Origin: a virus
Virus record (IMG/VR): IMGVR_UViG_3300037189_012887
Location: 62,001-126,000 of that record
DNA: 64,000 nucleotides
Direction: 5' to 3' (one strand)
The translations under genes were made by a program, and so were the position numbers. A model generated the notes under the pieces. It saw only the letters and a list, made by a program, of their open reading frames with translations. It was not told the DNA's origin and ran no database searches. Below are positions 52,681-61,456 of this stretch, piece by piece; the first letter of the stretch is position 1, and each line of letters starts with the position of its first letter.

Positions 52681-53266
52681 TCTGTTTGATGAGATAAAGA
52701 GGCTTACAGTTATAAAGTCTCCGATATTCGTACCGGAGATCAAGCTCTACAGCGTGCAGCCGTTCGCTATAAAGTATCCGTACGACGTAGACGACTTTAA
52801 CGCGATGTTCGGCTACCCTACCTGGAGCGGTATAGCACTCTCTAGGTTCATACTCGACAACCCGTCGATGCTGAAGGACAGGGTAGTCGCTGACATAGGC
52901 TGTGGATCTGGGGTCGTCGGAATCGCGGCAGCGAAGACTGGGGCTAAGGTGACGTGCATTGATAGGGACGTCTCCTCTCTGTACTTTACCGAGCTCAACT
53001 TCAAGCTGAACGGTACCGAGGCCGATATAATGTGGGGTAACTTCAACGATGCTCTGAACTACGACGTCGTCCTGATGTCTTCTCTGTTCTATAGGTCTGC
53101 AAACTTTACATCTATAAAGACTGTGATGGAGACCAAGAAGTTCATGATAGGTTCTATCGACGACAACGTCGAAGAGTATCTTGAGAAAGAATACGTCAGG
53201 GGCCTCACTAAGGTCTCGCTGGGAAGAGACGACACAAGAAGGTATTATGTATATCATAATATGTAG
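52673..53266 (+). CDS. SAM-dependent methyltransferase, protein-lysine type
   Basis: A 197-residue methyltransferase. Motif I is VVADIGCGSGVVGIAA (residues 71-86), with acidic Asp97 in TCIDRD binding the ribose. The GYPTWSGIALSRFILDNP before motif I resembles PYWA..WPxGxALARYLLDNP of ETFB-lysine and METTL20-like methyltransferases, which alphaproteobacteria have. Start is TTG 52673, eight bases inside the cupin gene. The substrate could be fibre, coat or a host protein. Confidence 0.8.
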   Translation: MNDLFDEIKRLTVIKSPIFVPEIKLYSVQPFAIKYPYDVDDFNAMFGYPTWSGIALSRFILDNPSMLKDRVVADIGCGSGVVGIAAAKTGAKVTCIDRDVSSLYFTELNFKLNGTEADIMWGNFNDALNYDVVLMSSLFYRSANFTSIKTVMETKKFMIGSIDDNVEEYLEKEYVRGLTKVSLGRDDTRRYYVYHNM

Positions 53267-53279
53267 GAGAGACTAGAAT

Positions 53280-54251
53280 ATGTCGACTATCAAGGTAACG
53301 GGTCTGCAGGTCAACGGTACGCTGACTGCGAATACCATAACGAACAGCAGGACAGGGACGTCGATCAACTCGACGATGCTGGTGTTCGGTAACAGCTCAC
53401 TCACAGCCAACTACGCGGTCGTCAACTCCTCGTCTGTATCGGTCGGGACTTCCGGCGCCAACACTATCTTGCAGGCAACCATCAGCGAGGGAAACATAAC
53501 GGTCGGCGGCAACACCGTTACTTCTCTTCCGACAGGCAGCAGTGAGATCTGCAACGTTCAGATCTTCACCGCGAACGGTACATGGACTAAGCCTTCATGG
53601 GCCACTACCGGCTACGAGCTGGTGTTCGTTCACATGTGGGGCGGCGGTGGCGGTAGCAATACTGGTGGTACTACTCTGAATGGTGGCGGAGGCGGGGCGT
53701 TCGTATACGGCATCTATATGGGAAGTCAGGTCAACTCAACCGCTAACGTAGTAGTAGGTCTTGGTGGAACTTTAGGCGTAAACGGTGGTAACAGCTCTTT
53801 CGCTAATAGCACTGGCGGTTTGCTAACCGCATACGGCGGAGGCGCTGCTAACACAACATCCAGCGGTGGCGGTGGCGGTTGGCTTGGCGTAGGAGCTCCT
53901 ATTAATGGCGGTGGCCCGCTCGGTGGAAACTCTACAATCAATGCTTCCACTTTTGGAGGAGGCGGAATGGGCGTTAACAGTCAAAATCCAGGATCTTCGA
54001 TATATGGTGGTGGGGCAGGTGGTTATTTTAACAATACTGCGGGATCTTCAATATATGGTGGCGGTGGAGGTGGAGGTGCTAATGCATCAGGTAATGCTGG
54101 AATATCAATTTATGGTGGATTTGGAGCTAATTCTACAGTAGCTGCTGGTATTCCAGGTGGAGGAGGAGCTTTGGCAAATAGTACATTTGCAAACAACACA
54201 GCGGGTGCTCGCGGTGAAGTAAGAGTCTACACACTAAGGAAGACCGCATGA
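53280..54251 (+). CDS. Glycine-rich tail fibre/adhesin 2
   Basis: A 323-residue fibre: N-terminal STIKVTGLQVNGTLTANTIT, NVQIFTANGTWTKPSWATTG, then poly-Gly loops (WGGGGGSNTGG, SIYGGGAGG). The same plan as the genes at 55019 and 56016. The 3' half from 53940 is more AT-rich than the rest. Probably a receptor-binding tip. Confidence 0.83.
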   Translation: MSTIKVTGLQVNGTLTANTITNSRTGTSINSTMLVFGNSSLTANYAVVNSSSVSVGTSGANTILQATISEGNITVGGNTVTSLPTGSSEICNVQIFTANGTWTKPSWATTGYELVFVHMWGGGGGSNTGGTTLNGGGGGAFVYGIYMGSQVNSTANVVVGLGGTLGVNGGNSSFANSTGGLLTAYGGGAANTTSSGGGGGWLGVGAPINGGGPLGGNSTINASTFGGGGMGVNSQNPGSSIYGGGAGGYFNNTAGSSIYGGGGGGGANASGNAGISIYGGFGANSTVAAGIPGGGGALANSTFANNTAGARGEVRVYTLRKTA

Positions 54252-54263
54252 AAATATACTTTT

Positions 54264-54291
54264 TATAAATACTCTCAAATATAGGAGTATT
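54264..54291 (+). promoter_or_regulatory. Late promoter overlapping an RBS-sequestering hairpin (second case)
   Basis: TATAAATA at 54264-54271. A 7-bp inverted repeat AATACTC (54268-54274) with GAGTATT (54285-54291) pairs the Shine-Dalgarno AGGAG (54283-54287) into a stem. A late transcript starting near 54277 would lack the 5' arm, freeing the site for the ATG at 54296. Same logic as at 2906-2933. Confidence 0.6.
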
Positions 54292-54295
54292 ATCT

Positions 54296-55018
54296 ATGGA
54301 AAGTTACGGTTTCATTTATCTTTGGTATGATAGAAAACATAAAAGATATTATGTCGGATGTCATTGGGGAAGAGAAGATGATGGGTATGTATGTAGCTCA
54401 TACTGGATGATGCAAGCTTATAAACGTAGACCTGAAGACTTCAAACGTCGTATGCTAAAAACAAACATCTTAGACAGAACATGTCTTTTAGATGAAGAGT
54501 ATAAGTTTCTGTCTCTTATAAAAAAAGAAGAGTTAGGTAAAAAATACTATAACATACAAAATAATCACTTCGGTCATTGGTCAAATGATCCAAATAATAG
54601 AGACAACGCTATAGAAAAGATGAGACAAAAGCTCATCGGCAAGAGTCTATCAGAAGAACACAAAAAGAAGATCAGTAAAAGTAATAAAGGAAAGAAGAAA
54701 GCTCCATTTACTGAAGATCATCGAAAGAATATAAGTATATCAGCTATTGGAAGAGTTCCAACGGAAGAGACACTTAAGAAAAGATCTATAGCTATGAAAG
54801 GTGAAAATAACCCTAATTGGGGTAAGAAGTTTACTGAAGAGCATAGACATAAGTTGTCTATAGCTAGAAGAAAAAGAGTCATCAGCGAAGAGACCAAACA
54901 AAAGACCAGAGAATCTATGAAGAAAGTAGTTCCTAGACGTGGTCATAAACTGACTGAAGAACACAAGGCCAAGATTAGTCTTGGAATGAAGAAGAACAAA
55001 GAAAGTCTGAGTAACTAA
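54296..55018 (+). CDS. GIY-YIG homing endonuclease with NUMOD3 repeats
   Basis: A 240-residue protein. GFIYLWYDRKHKRYYVGCHWG is the GIY-YIG start (residues 5-25), SSYWMMQAY and an acidic LLDEEYKFL follow. The C-terminal half has about five NUMOD3 DNA-binding motifs (GKSLSEEHKKKISKSNKGKK, PFTEDHRKNIS, KKFTEEHRHKLSIAR, HKLTEEHKAKIS). Codons are strongly AT-rich compared with all neighbours, so it is a recent arrival. It sits between two related fibre genes. Confidence 0.92.
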   Translation: MESYGFIYLWYDRKHKRYYVGCHWGREDDGYVCSSYWMMQAYKRRPEDFKRRMLKTNILDRTCLLDEEYKFLSLIKKEELGKKYYNIQNNHFGHWSNDPNNRDNAIEKMRQKLIGKSLSEEHKKKISKSNKGKKKAPFTEDHRKNISISAIGRVPTEETLKKRSIAMKGENNPNWGKKFTEEHRHKLSIARRKRVISEETKQKTRESMKKVVPRRGHKLTEEHKAKISLGMKKNKESLSN

Positions 55019-56014
55019 ATGGGAACGATCAACGCAACTACCGTCTTCGCAGACGACTACCTAGTAGCAAACTCAATAGTAGTCGGTAACTCGACTAGCA
55101 ACCAGACGATCTCTGCTAACTCGACTCGCTTCTCTGTAGGCTCTAACGTCGTCATCAACTCGACCGCGATCTCTGTAGGCAACTCGACTGTCAACTCGGT
55201 ACTCACGTCTACTGGTCTGACCACTAACAGCATCACGATCAATGGTACTACCTACACCACCTTAACCAAATATGGTAACGTATACAACTATCAGGTGTTT
55301 ACTGCTAACGGCACTTGGACTAAACCCGCAGGTGCTGGTCCTAACGACCTCGTCACAGTCATAGCTTGGGGCGGCGGTGGCGGTGGAACTAACATTCCGG
55401 CGCTTGACGCCGGCGGCGGGGGAGGTGGTGCCTGCGTTATAGTTAACTTACTGGCCTCACAGTGCAACTCGGTCTGCAACGTAGTGGTCGGACTCGGCGG
55501 GACAGGTGGCGCTTCGAGCGCCAACGGAGCGAACGGAACTTCCTCTATATTCTATGCAAACTCAACCGTTCCAATTACGATAACATCATACGGTGGAGGT
55601 GGGTCTTTTGCTAACGCTTCTCTAGCAGTTGGTGGTCCAGGTGGAGGCTGGTTTGGACAAGGAGTCTTAAACGGCAACGGCGGCGGTCCCCTAGGCGGCA
55701 CGATCGGCAATCCTGGATCTAGTTCTACTTTCGGCGGCGGCGGCGGGGCTAACTCAGCAGCTGGCGGTGATGCATGGGGCGGTTCTTCGGTATACGGAGG
55801 TGGTGGAGGCGGTAAGTTTACCTTTGGAGGCGGTGGAAACAGCGTCTTCGGGGGCGGTGGCGGTAGCTACCAAGGCTTAGGCGGGGTCTCTATCTTTGGT
55901 GGACAGGGAGGAAACGCAACTAATAGCTCAACTGCTCCTGGCGGCGGAGGCGGCGCTGGTTCGGGAAATGGTGCTCGCGGAGAAGTACGCGTCTGGGTTC
56001 AGAAGGTAGGCTAA
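55019..56014 (+). CDS. Glycine-rich tail fibre/adhesin 3
   Basis: A 331-residue fibre: ATTVFADDYLVANSIVVGNS, VFTANGTWTKPAGAG, then LLASQCNSVCNVVVGLGG with two cysteines and long poly-Gly loops (FGGGGGANSA, GSSVYGGGGGG). It ends GARGEVRVWVQKVG, like its paralogues. Starts directly after the endonuclease stop. Confidence 0.84.
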   Translation: MGTINATTVFADDYLVANSIVVGNSTSNQTISANSTRFSVGSNVVINSTAISVGNSTVNSVLTSTGLTTNSITINGTTYTTLTKYGNVYNYQVFTANGTWTKPAGAGPNDLVTVIAWGGGGGGTNIPALDAGGGGGGACVIVNLLASQCNSVCNVVVGLGGTGGASSANGANGTSSIFYANSTVPITITSYGGGGSFANASLAVGGPGGGWFGQGVLNGNGGGPLGGTIGNPGSSSTFGGGGGANSAAGGDAWGGSSVYGGGGGGKFTFGGGGNSVFGGGGGSYQGLGGVSIFGGQGGNATNSSTAPGGGGGAGSGNGARGEVRVWVQKVG

Positions 56015-56015
56015 C

Positions 56016-56954
56016 ATGATAAACTTAAATGTAAGCAACTCAAGCGTATCAAACGCGATAGTGACTCAGTCAGTCACCGTCAACAGCGTATACATCGACG
56101 ACTCGCTAACGGTAGGCGCAGTCTCAGTCAACTCTTCACAGATCACCGTAGGTTCTTCGGTCGCTAACTCTTCTGTGTTCTCTGTACCACAGCTGACTCT
56201 AGGTGGAGTCGCTTGGATTGGTAGTTCATATGGTGCGATCGTCAACACTCAGATCTTCACGGCCAACGGTACGTGGACAAACCCAATATCAAACTCTTCA
56301 CTGGGTCTTACTGGCAGTGAGCAGGTCTTAGTCATGATGTGGGGTGGCGGCGGAGGTGGCTATAACGCAAGTGGTCCTGCAGGTGCTGCGGGCGCCGGCG
56401 GTGCGTGTGTTGTTGTAAACTTACTGGCGTCTCAGTGTAATTCCGTGTGTAACGTCGTAGTTGGAGCTGGAGGTGGCGCCAATACAAATGGAAGTAATAG
56501 TATATTTTACGCTAATAGCAGTGTTCCAATAACTATAACCGCTTACGGTGGTGGTGCTGCTATAAGTGGCGTTGGCGGTGGCGGCGGAGGATGGTTTGGT
56601 GTCGGATCTGCTGGAACTGGCGGTGGACCTCTAGGCGGAGCTACTGGAAGTCCTGGCGGTGTATCTACGTTTGGAGGCGGCGGAGGAGGTGGATCTACTG
56701 GAGCTGTTGCAGGGGGGAGTTCAGTGTATGGAGGCGGAGGTGGCGCGAGAGACTCTGCTGCTGGTGGTTCATCAATATATGGCGGTGCTGGCGGTACAAG
56801 AGCATTAGCAGTAGCTAATTCTGTTTTTGGCGGAAATGGTGCTAATAACACAACAGCTGCAACTGCACCAGGAGGCGGTGGCGGTGCGGGCGCAGACGTA
56901 ACCACTTACATTGCAGGAGCGCGCGGTGAGGTCCGCGTCTGGGTGATCAAGTGA
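56016..56954 (+). CDS. Glycine-rich tail fibre/adhesin 4
   Basis: A 312-residue paralogue of the gene upstream: IFTANGTWTNPISNSSLG, LLASQCNSVCNVVVGAGG, NSIFYANSSVPITITAYGGG and poly-Gly loops, ending GARGEVRVWVIK. Protein identity to adhesin 3 in the CNSVCNVVVG block is near complete while codons differ, so the copies are not very recent. N termini differ. Confidence 0.84.
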   Translation: MINLNVSNSSVSNAIVTQSVTVNSVYIDDSLTVGAVSVNSSQITVGSSVANSSVFSVPQLTLGGVAWIGSSYGAIVNTQIFTANGTWTNPISNSSLGLTGSEQVLVMMWGGGGGGYNASGPAGAAGAGGACVVVNLLASQCNSVCNVVVGAGGGANTNGSNSIFYANSSVPITITAYGGGAAISGVGGGGGGWFGVGSAGTGGGPLGGATGSPGGVSTFGGGGGGGSTGAVAGGSSVYGGGGGARDSAAGGSSIYGGAGGTRALAVANSVFGGNGANNTTAATAPGGGGGAGADVTTYIAGARGEVRVWVIK

Positions 56955-57017
56955 AATATATACTTTAAATGAAAATTGCAGGCTCTTTGAAACAGTATTT
57001 TGCTAACCAAGTAAGCC

Positions 57018-57025
57018 TATAAATA
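57018..57025 (+). promoter_or_regulatory. Late promoter of the neck/terminase operon
   Basis: TATAAATA in CCTATAAATAGC, 20 bases before the gene 13 ATG, in a 90-base AT-rich gap after the fibre cluster. A good Shine-Dalgarno (TAGGAG) follows. Confidence 0.85.
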
Positions 57026-57044
57026 GCTAAAATAGGAGTTACCC

Positions 57045-57785
57045 ATGGCGATACCCAACAGCCGCTCGTCTTTCAAGGAGTACTGCCTGCGCAAGCTAGG
57101 TAAGCCCGTCATCGAGATCAACGTCGACGACGACCAAGTAGACGACCGCATCGACGAGGCGCTGCTGTACTTTGCCGACTACCACTTCGATGGTACAGAC
57201 AAGACGTACTACAAGTACCCGATCACGCAGCAGGACATGGCTAACAAGTACATCCAGCTGCCGGACAACATCATCGGTGCCGTGAACATCTTCGACGTCG
57301 GCGACGCCATGAACACCAACAACCTGTTCAACATCCGCTACCAGATCGCCCTCAACGACCTCTACACGCTCACGTCGGTCTCGATGGTGCCCTACGTCAT
57401 GGCCCTCACCCACGTCCAGTTCCTTGAGCAGATCCTCGTCGGCAAGCAGCCCATCCGCTACAACCGCCACGTCAACAAGCTCTACATCGACATGGACTGG
57501 ACCAAGCTACAGGTAGGCAACTACCTAATCGTCGAGTGCTATCAGGTAATCGACCCCGACGTCTACACAAAGACATGGGGCGACCGCTGGCTCGCTCGCT
57601 ACGCCACCTGCATCATCAAGCAGCAGTGGGGCGAGAACATCAAGAAGTATCAGGGCATGCAGCTTCCAGGCGGAATGACATTCAACGGTCAGAAGATCTA
57701 CGACGAGGCCATCGAGGAGAGGGCGGCGCTCGAGAAGGAGATGATCGAGAGCTACAGCATCCCAGTCTCAGACATGATCTACTGA
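57045..57785 (+). CDS. 13: Neck protein gp13
   Basis: A 246-residue protein matching gp13: SRSSFKEYCLRKLGKPVIEI, DDRIDEALLYFADYHFDGTD, CYQVIDPDVYTKTWGDRWLA and the C-terminal LPGGMTFNGQKIYDEAIEE. gp13 and gp14 close the portal after packaging and join head and tail. High GC with C-ending codons. Confidence 0.94.
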   Translation: MAIPNSRSSFKEYCLRKLGKPVIEINVDDDQVDDRIDEALLYFADYHFDGTDKTYYKYPITQQDMANKYIQLPDNIIGAVNIFDVGDAMNTNNLFNIRYQIALNDLYTLTSVSMVPYVMALTHVQFLEQILVGKQPIRYNRHVNKLYIDMDWTKLQVGNYLIVECYQVIDPDVYTKTWGDRWLARYATCIIKQQWGENIKKYQGMQLPGGMTFNGQKIYDEAIEERAALEKEMIESYSIPVSDMIY

Positions 57786-57786
57786 C

Positions 57787-58512
57787 ATGGCAACTAACTT
57801 CTTCTTCAACAACTTTAAGTCGTCTCAGGAACAGCTTCTCATCGAGAATTTGATCATCGAGGCTATAAAAATTTACGGAGAAGACATGTACTATCTGCCT
57901 AGGACGCTAGGCAACCTAGACAAGATCTACGGCGCCGACGACTCTTCAAGCTATGACAAGGCAGTCTTGATCGAGATGTACATCAAGTCAGTCGACGGCT
58001 TCGGCGGCGACGGAAACTTCATGTCGAAGTTCGGTCTCGAGATCAGGGACCAAGTGGTGTTCTCGGTCGCCAGAAGGGTGTTCAATGAGGAGGTCGCATC
58101 CCTCACCGCTCAGATCAGGCCTAACGAAGGCGACCTCATATACTTCCCACTGAACAGCAAGTGCTTCCAGATCAAGTACGTCAACAAGTTCGAGATGTTC
58201 TACCAGCTCGGTGGACTCCAGACTTGGGAGCTTACGTGTGAGCTCTTTGAGTACTCAGGCGAGGTGTTCAACACCGGCATCTCTGAGATCGACAGCATCC
58301 AGGTCAAGTACAGCGAGAACATCTTTGACTACGAGATCCTCGACGAGGACGGCGTGGCACTGGCTACTGAGGACCTCGACTACCTCGTCGTCGAGTCGTT
58401 CAATCCAGCTACCATCGACCCTCTCGCAGAAAATGACGAGATACAGACACAGTCAGATAAGTTCGTTGACTTCTCCGAACACGACCCATTCTCTGAGACA
58501 GGAACCTTCTGA
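57787..58512 (+). CDS. 14: Neck protein gp14
   Basis: A 241-residue gp14: NFFFNNFKSSQEQLLIENLI, MYYLPRTLGNLDKIYGADDS, LIYFPLNSKCFQIKYVNKFE. One base separates it from gene 13, its partner in the neck ring. Confidence 0.93.
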   Translation: MATNFFFNNFKSSQEQLLIENLIIEAIKIYGEDMYYLPRTLGNLDKIYGADDSSSYDKAVLIEMYIKSVDGFGGDGNFMSKFGLEIRDQVVFSVARRVFNEEVASLTAQIRPNEGDLIYFPLNSKCFQIKYVNKFEMFYQLGGLQTWELTCELFEYSGEVFNTGISEIDSIQVKYSENIFDYEILDEDGVALATEDLDYLVVESFNPATIDPLAENDEIQTQSDKFVDFSEHDPFSETGTF

Positions 58513-59342
58513 TGTTCGGACAGTCATTCTACTTCAGCAGCATCAAGAAGTACGTCGTGCTATTCGGCACGCTCTTCAACGACATATACATCATCAGGAC
58601 CAACAGCAGCACCGGAGACGAGACAGCGATACTCAAGGTCCCTCTGACCTACGGACCACGCGACAAGATGCTCGCCCGAGTCGAGGCAGACCCCGACATC
58701 AGCCGTCCTACTGCCATCTCTCTTCCTACTATGACTTTCGAGCTCAAGAGGCTGAGCTACGACGGCAACAGGAAGCTGCCTACCATCAACACACGAGTCA
58801 CCGCAAACAGCACGACTGCCGACTCAGTAAACTACCAGTACAATCCGGTAGCCTATAACTTTGACTTCGAGCTGACTATCCTAGTAAAGAACGCTGAGGA
58901 CGGGTCTAAGATAATCGAGCAGATCCTTCCGTTCTTTACTCCTGACTGGACAAGTACTGTTAAGCTCATCCCTGAAATGAACGTAGTCGTCGACATCCCA
59001 GTGATCCTGAACAACGTCACCCTCAACGACGTATACGACGGCGACTTCAAGCAGAGGAGGACTCTGACTTGGACCCTCGACTTCACGATGAAGGGCTACA
59101 TCTATGGGCCTGTCAAGCAGCACAAGACCATCAAGTTCGCCAACACGAACTTCTACATCGCGAACACCGCAAATATAGCGGACGCGGTCGGTAAGGTAGT
59201 CAGTCAAGTCTTTATCCAGACACAGCCTGGACTCACCGCCGACGGCAAGCCTACTTCTAACACCGCCAACTCAGTCGACCCTCACACGATCTTAGCGACC
59301 GACGACTTTGGATACGTCATCAGCGTGACGGAGGAACAATGA
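58512..59342 (+). CDS. 15: Tail sheath stabiliser/completion protein gp15
   Basis: A 276-residue gp15: FYFSSIKKYVVLFGTLFNDI, YIIRTNSSTGDETAILKVPL, TYGPRDKMLARVEADPD, RPTAISLPTMTFELKRLSYD. gp15 caps the tail and connects it to the head neck. ATGA-type overlap with gene 14 and four-base overlap with gene 16. Confidence 0.93.
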   Translation: MFGQSFYFSSIKKYVVLFGTLFNDIYIIRTNSSTGDETAILKVPLTYGPRDKMLARVEADPDISRPTAISLPTMTFELKRLSYDGNRKLPTINTRVTANSTTADSVNYQYNPVAYNFDFELTILVKNAEDGSKIIEQILPFFTPDWTSTVKLIPEMNVVVDIPVILNNVTLNDVYDGDFKQRRTLTWTLDFTMKGYIYGPVKQHKTIKFANTNFYIANTANIADAVGKVVSQVFIQTQPGLTADGKPTSNTANSVDPHTILATDDFGYVISVTEEQ

Positions 59343-59761
59343 GTGATGAGAAGAAAGACCCAATAGCAGACGCCTTTGGAATGATTCCAATGTCTACTTC
59401 GAGTCAGGTCTCTGAGATAATCGCCAAGGCACACAGCGACAGCGCCAAGGATGACTTTGAGACGGCGCGAGCAAACATCTACAAGGTGATCGAGGGTGGA
59501 GTCGAGGCTCTAGACCAGCTCGGTCAGATCGCCGACCAGTCACAGAACCCTAGGGCGTACGAGGTCTACTCTACCCTGATGAAGACCATCGTCGACGCCA
59601 ACAAGGACCTGCTCGACATACAGAAGAAGATCCGAGACCTCAGCGGCGCGGACACGCCCATCAACGCCGCGGCCAAGACCATAAACAATAACCTGTTCGT
59701 CGGCTCGACTGCCGAGCTTCAAAAAGTGATTGAGAACTTAAAGAATGGCGGAGCAGAGTAA
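59339..59761 (+). CDS. 16: Terminase small subunit gp16
   Basis: A 140-residue gp16: DPIADAFGMIPMSTSSQVSE, YEVYSTLMKTIVDANKDLLD, IQKKIRDLSG. Small helical DNA-recognition subunit of the packaging motor. The last 17 bases overlap gene 17. Confidence 0.92.
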   Translation: MSDEKKDPIADAFGMIPMSTSSQVSEIIAKAHSDSAKDDFETARANIYKVIEGGVEALDQLGQIADQSQNPRAYEVYSTLMKTIVDANKDLLDIQKKIRDLSGADTPINAAAKTINNNLFVGSTAELQKVIENLKNGGAE

Positions 59762-61385
59762 CATAACCTCGTTCAAGGGGTACAACGGCAACCCGAACAT
59801 CAAGCGCTCGGGCATAGCCGTCGACTGGACTCCAGACCTAGTCAGCGAGTACATGAAGTGCTCACAGGACGTGGTGTACTTCACCGAGAAGTACATGAAG
59901 ATCATCAACGTCGACAAGGGTCTCATCAGCTTCAAGCTATATCCTTATCAAAAAGAAATGCTCAAGTCGATGGCCGACAACCGATACACGGTAATCGGTA
60001 CGGCTCGTCAGGCCGGCAAGTCGACTACTACCTGCGCGTTCATCCTGTGGTACATCATCTTCCATGCAGAGAAGACCGTAGCCCTACTGGCCAACAAGGG
60101 CGATACCGCCCGAGAGATCCTAGGCAGGATCCAGCTGGCCTACCAGCACCTTCCTAAGTGGCTCCAGCAGGGCGTCGTGGAGTGGAACAAGGGATCGTTT
60201 GAGCTTGAGAACAACTCGCGAGTCATCGCAGGAGCTACCTCTGCCGACTCCATCCGCGGCTACTCCATCAACATGCTGTTCATCGACGAGGCAGCATTCA
60301 TCGACAACTGGGATGAGTTCTTCACCTCGGTATTCCCGACCGTGTCTTCTGGTCAGACGACAAAGATCGTGCTCGTGTCTACTCCAAACGGGCTGAATCA
60401 CTTCTACAAGACTTGGGTCGGAGCTGAGGAGGGCAGGAACGGCTACAACCCGATCAAGGTAGTGTGGCAGGACGTTCCGGGGCGCGACGAAGAGTGGATG
60501 AAGAACACCCTCGCCGCTATGAACAACGACACCGAGAAGTTCGCACAGGAATACTGTGTCGAGTTCCTTGGTTCTTCCGGTACTCTAATCGACGGATGGA
60601 AGCTCAAGGAGCTGGTGTACCAGCAGCCCGTAGCATACCACGAGGGTCTGTACCAGTACAAGAGACCCGAACGAGGCAGGAACTACGTACTAGTAGTCGA
60701 CGTCTCAAGGGGCAAGGGTCTCGACTACTCGGCTTTTCAAGTGATCGACATCACAGGGATGCCCTATGAGCAGGTCTGCACCTACAGAAGCAACACCATC
60801 ACTCCTATGGACTACGCCGACGTCGTCAACAGGATAGGTAAGATCTACAACTCAGCTGGCGTGCTCGTCGAGATCAACGACATCGGAGAACAGGTATCCA
60901 CCTCTCTGCAGTACGACTTTGAGTACGACAACCTCCTCTATACCGAGAGCTTCGGTAGGTCTGGAAAGAGGATCACTACCGGCTTCGGCGGAGGCAACGC
61001 CGACCGAGGAGTCAGGACCACTAAGTCGGTCAAGGCCATCGGCTGCTCGATGCTCAAGATGCTGGTAGAGCAGAACCAGCTCATCATCAACGACTTCAAC
61101 ACCATCAACGAGCTGTCCACTTTCTCGAGAAAGGCACAGTCCTACGAGGCCGAGGCAGGCTGTCACGACGACTTAGTCATGCCTCTGGTCTTGTTTGGAT
61201 GGATGTCTGACCAGAACTACTTTAAAGACTTCACCAACATAAATACACTGATGAAGCTTAGAGAAAAGTCTGATGAAGATCTCTTAAGTGAGCTGATGCC
61301 TTTTGGATTCATGGACTTTGGCTCTGAAGAGATTGACTCGAGAGAAGTCATCGACGGTGACGAAGGCAATTGGCTCCTCAGATAA
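59745..61385 (+). CDS. 17: Terminase large subunit gp17
   Basis: A 546-residue packaging motor. ATPase: Walker A TARQAGKS (residues 86-93), Walker B MLFIDEAAFI with Asp181 and Glu182. C-terminal RNase H-like nuclease: VLVVDVSRGKGLDYSAFQ (Asp), VLVEINDIGEQ and GCHDDLVMPLVL. No truncation compared with T4 (610). Strongly conserved anchor for the T4-superfamily identification. Confidence 0.98.
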   Translation: MAEQSNITSFKGYNGNPNIKRSGIAVDWTPDLVSEYMKCSQDVVYFTEKYMKIINVDKGLISFKLYPYQKEMLKSMADNRYTVIGTARQAGKSTTTCAFILWYIIFHAEKTVALLANKGDTAREILGRIQLAYQHLPKWLQQGVVEWNKGSFELENNSRVIAGATSADSIRGYSINMLFIDEAAFIDNWDEFFTSVFPTVSSGQTTKIVLVSTPNGLNHFYKTWVGAEEGRNGYNPIKVVWQDVPGRDEEWMKNTLAAMNNDTEKFAQEYCVEFLGSSGTLIDGWKLKELVYQQPVAYHEGLYQYKRPERGRNYVLVVDVSRGKGLDYSAFQVIDITGMPYEQVCTYRSNTITPMDYADVVNRIGKIYNSAGVLVEINDIGEQVSTSLQYDFEYDNLLYTESFGRSGKRITTGFGGGNADRGVRTTKSVKAIGCSMLKMLVEQNQLIINDFNTINELSTFSRKAQSYEAEAGCHDDLVMPLVLFGWMSDQNYFKDFTNINTLMKLREKSDEDLLSELMPFGFMDFGSEEIDSREVIDGDEGNWLLR

Positions 61386-61397
61386 GAAGCACAAACC

Positions 61398-61405
61398 CAT
61401 AAATA
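61398..61405 (+). promoter_or_regulatory. Late promoter of gene 18
   Basis: CATAAATA in ACCCATAAATAC, 52 bases ahead of the sheath gene, which also has AAAGGAG seven bases before its ATG. Non-coding position. Confidence 0.82.
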
Positions 61406-61456
61406 CATCAAAGCTTCTCGCAATAATATCTTTCGGAGTCATGAAAGGAGACAAAC

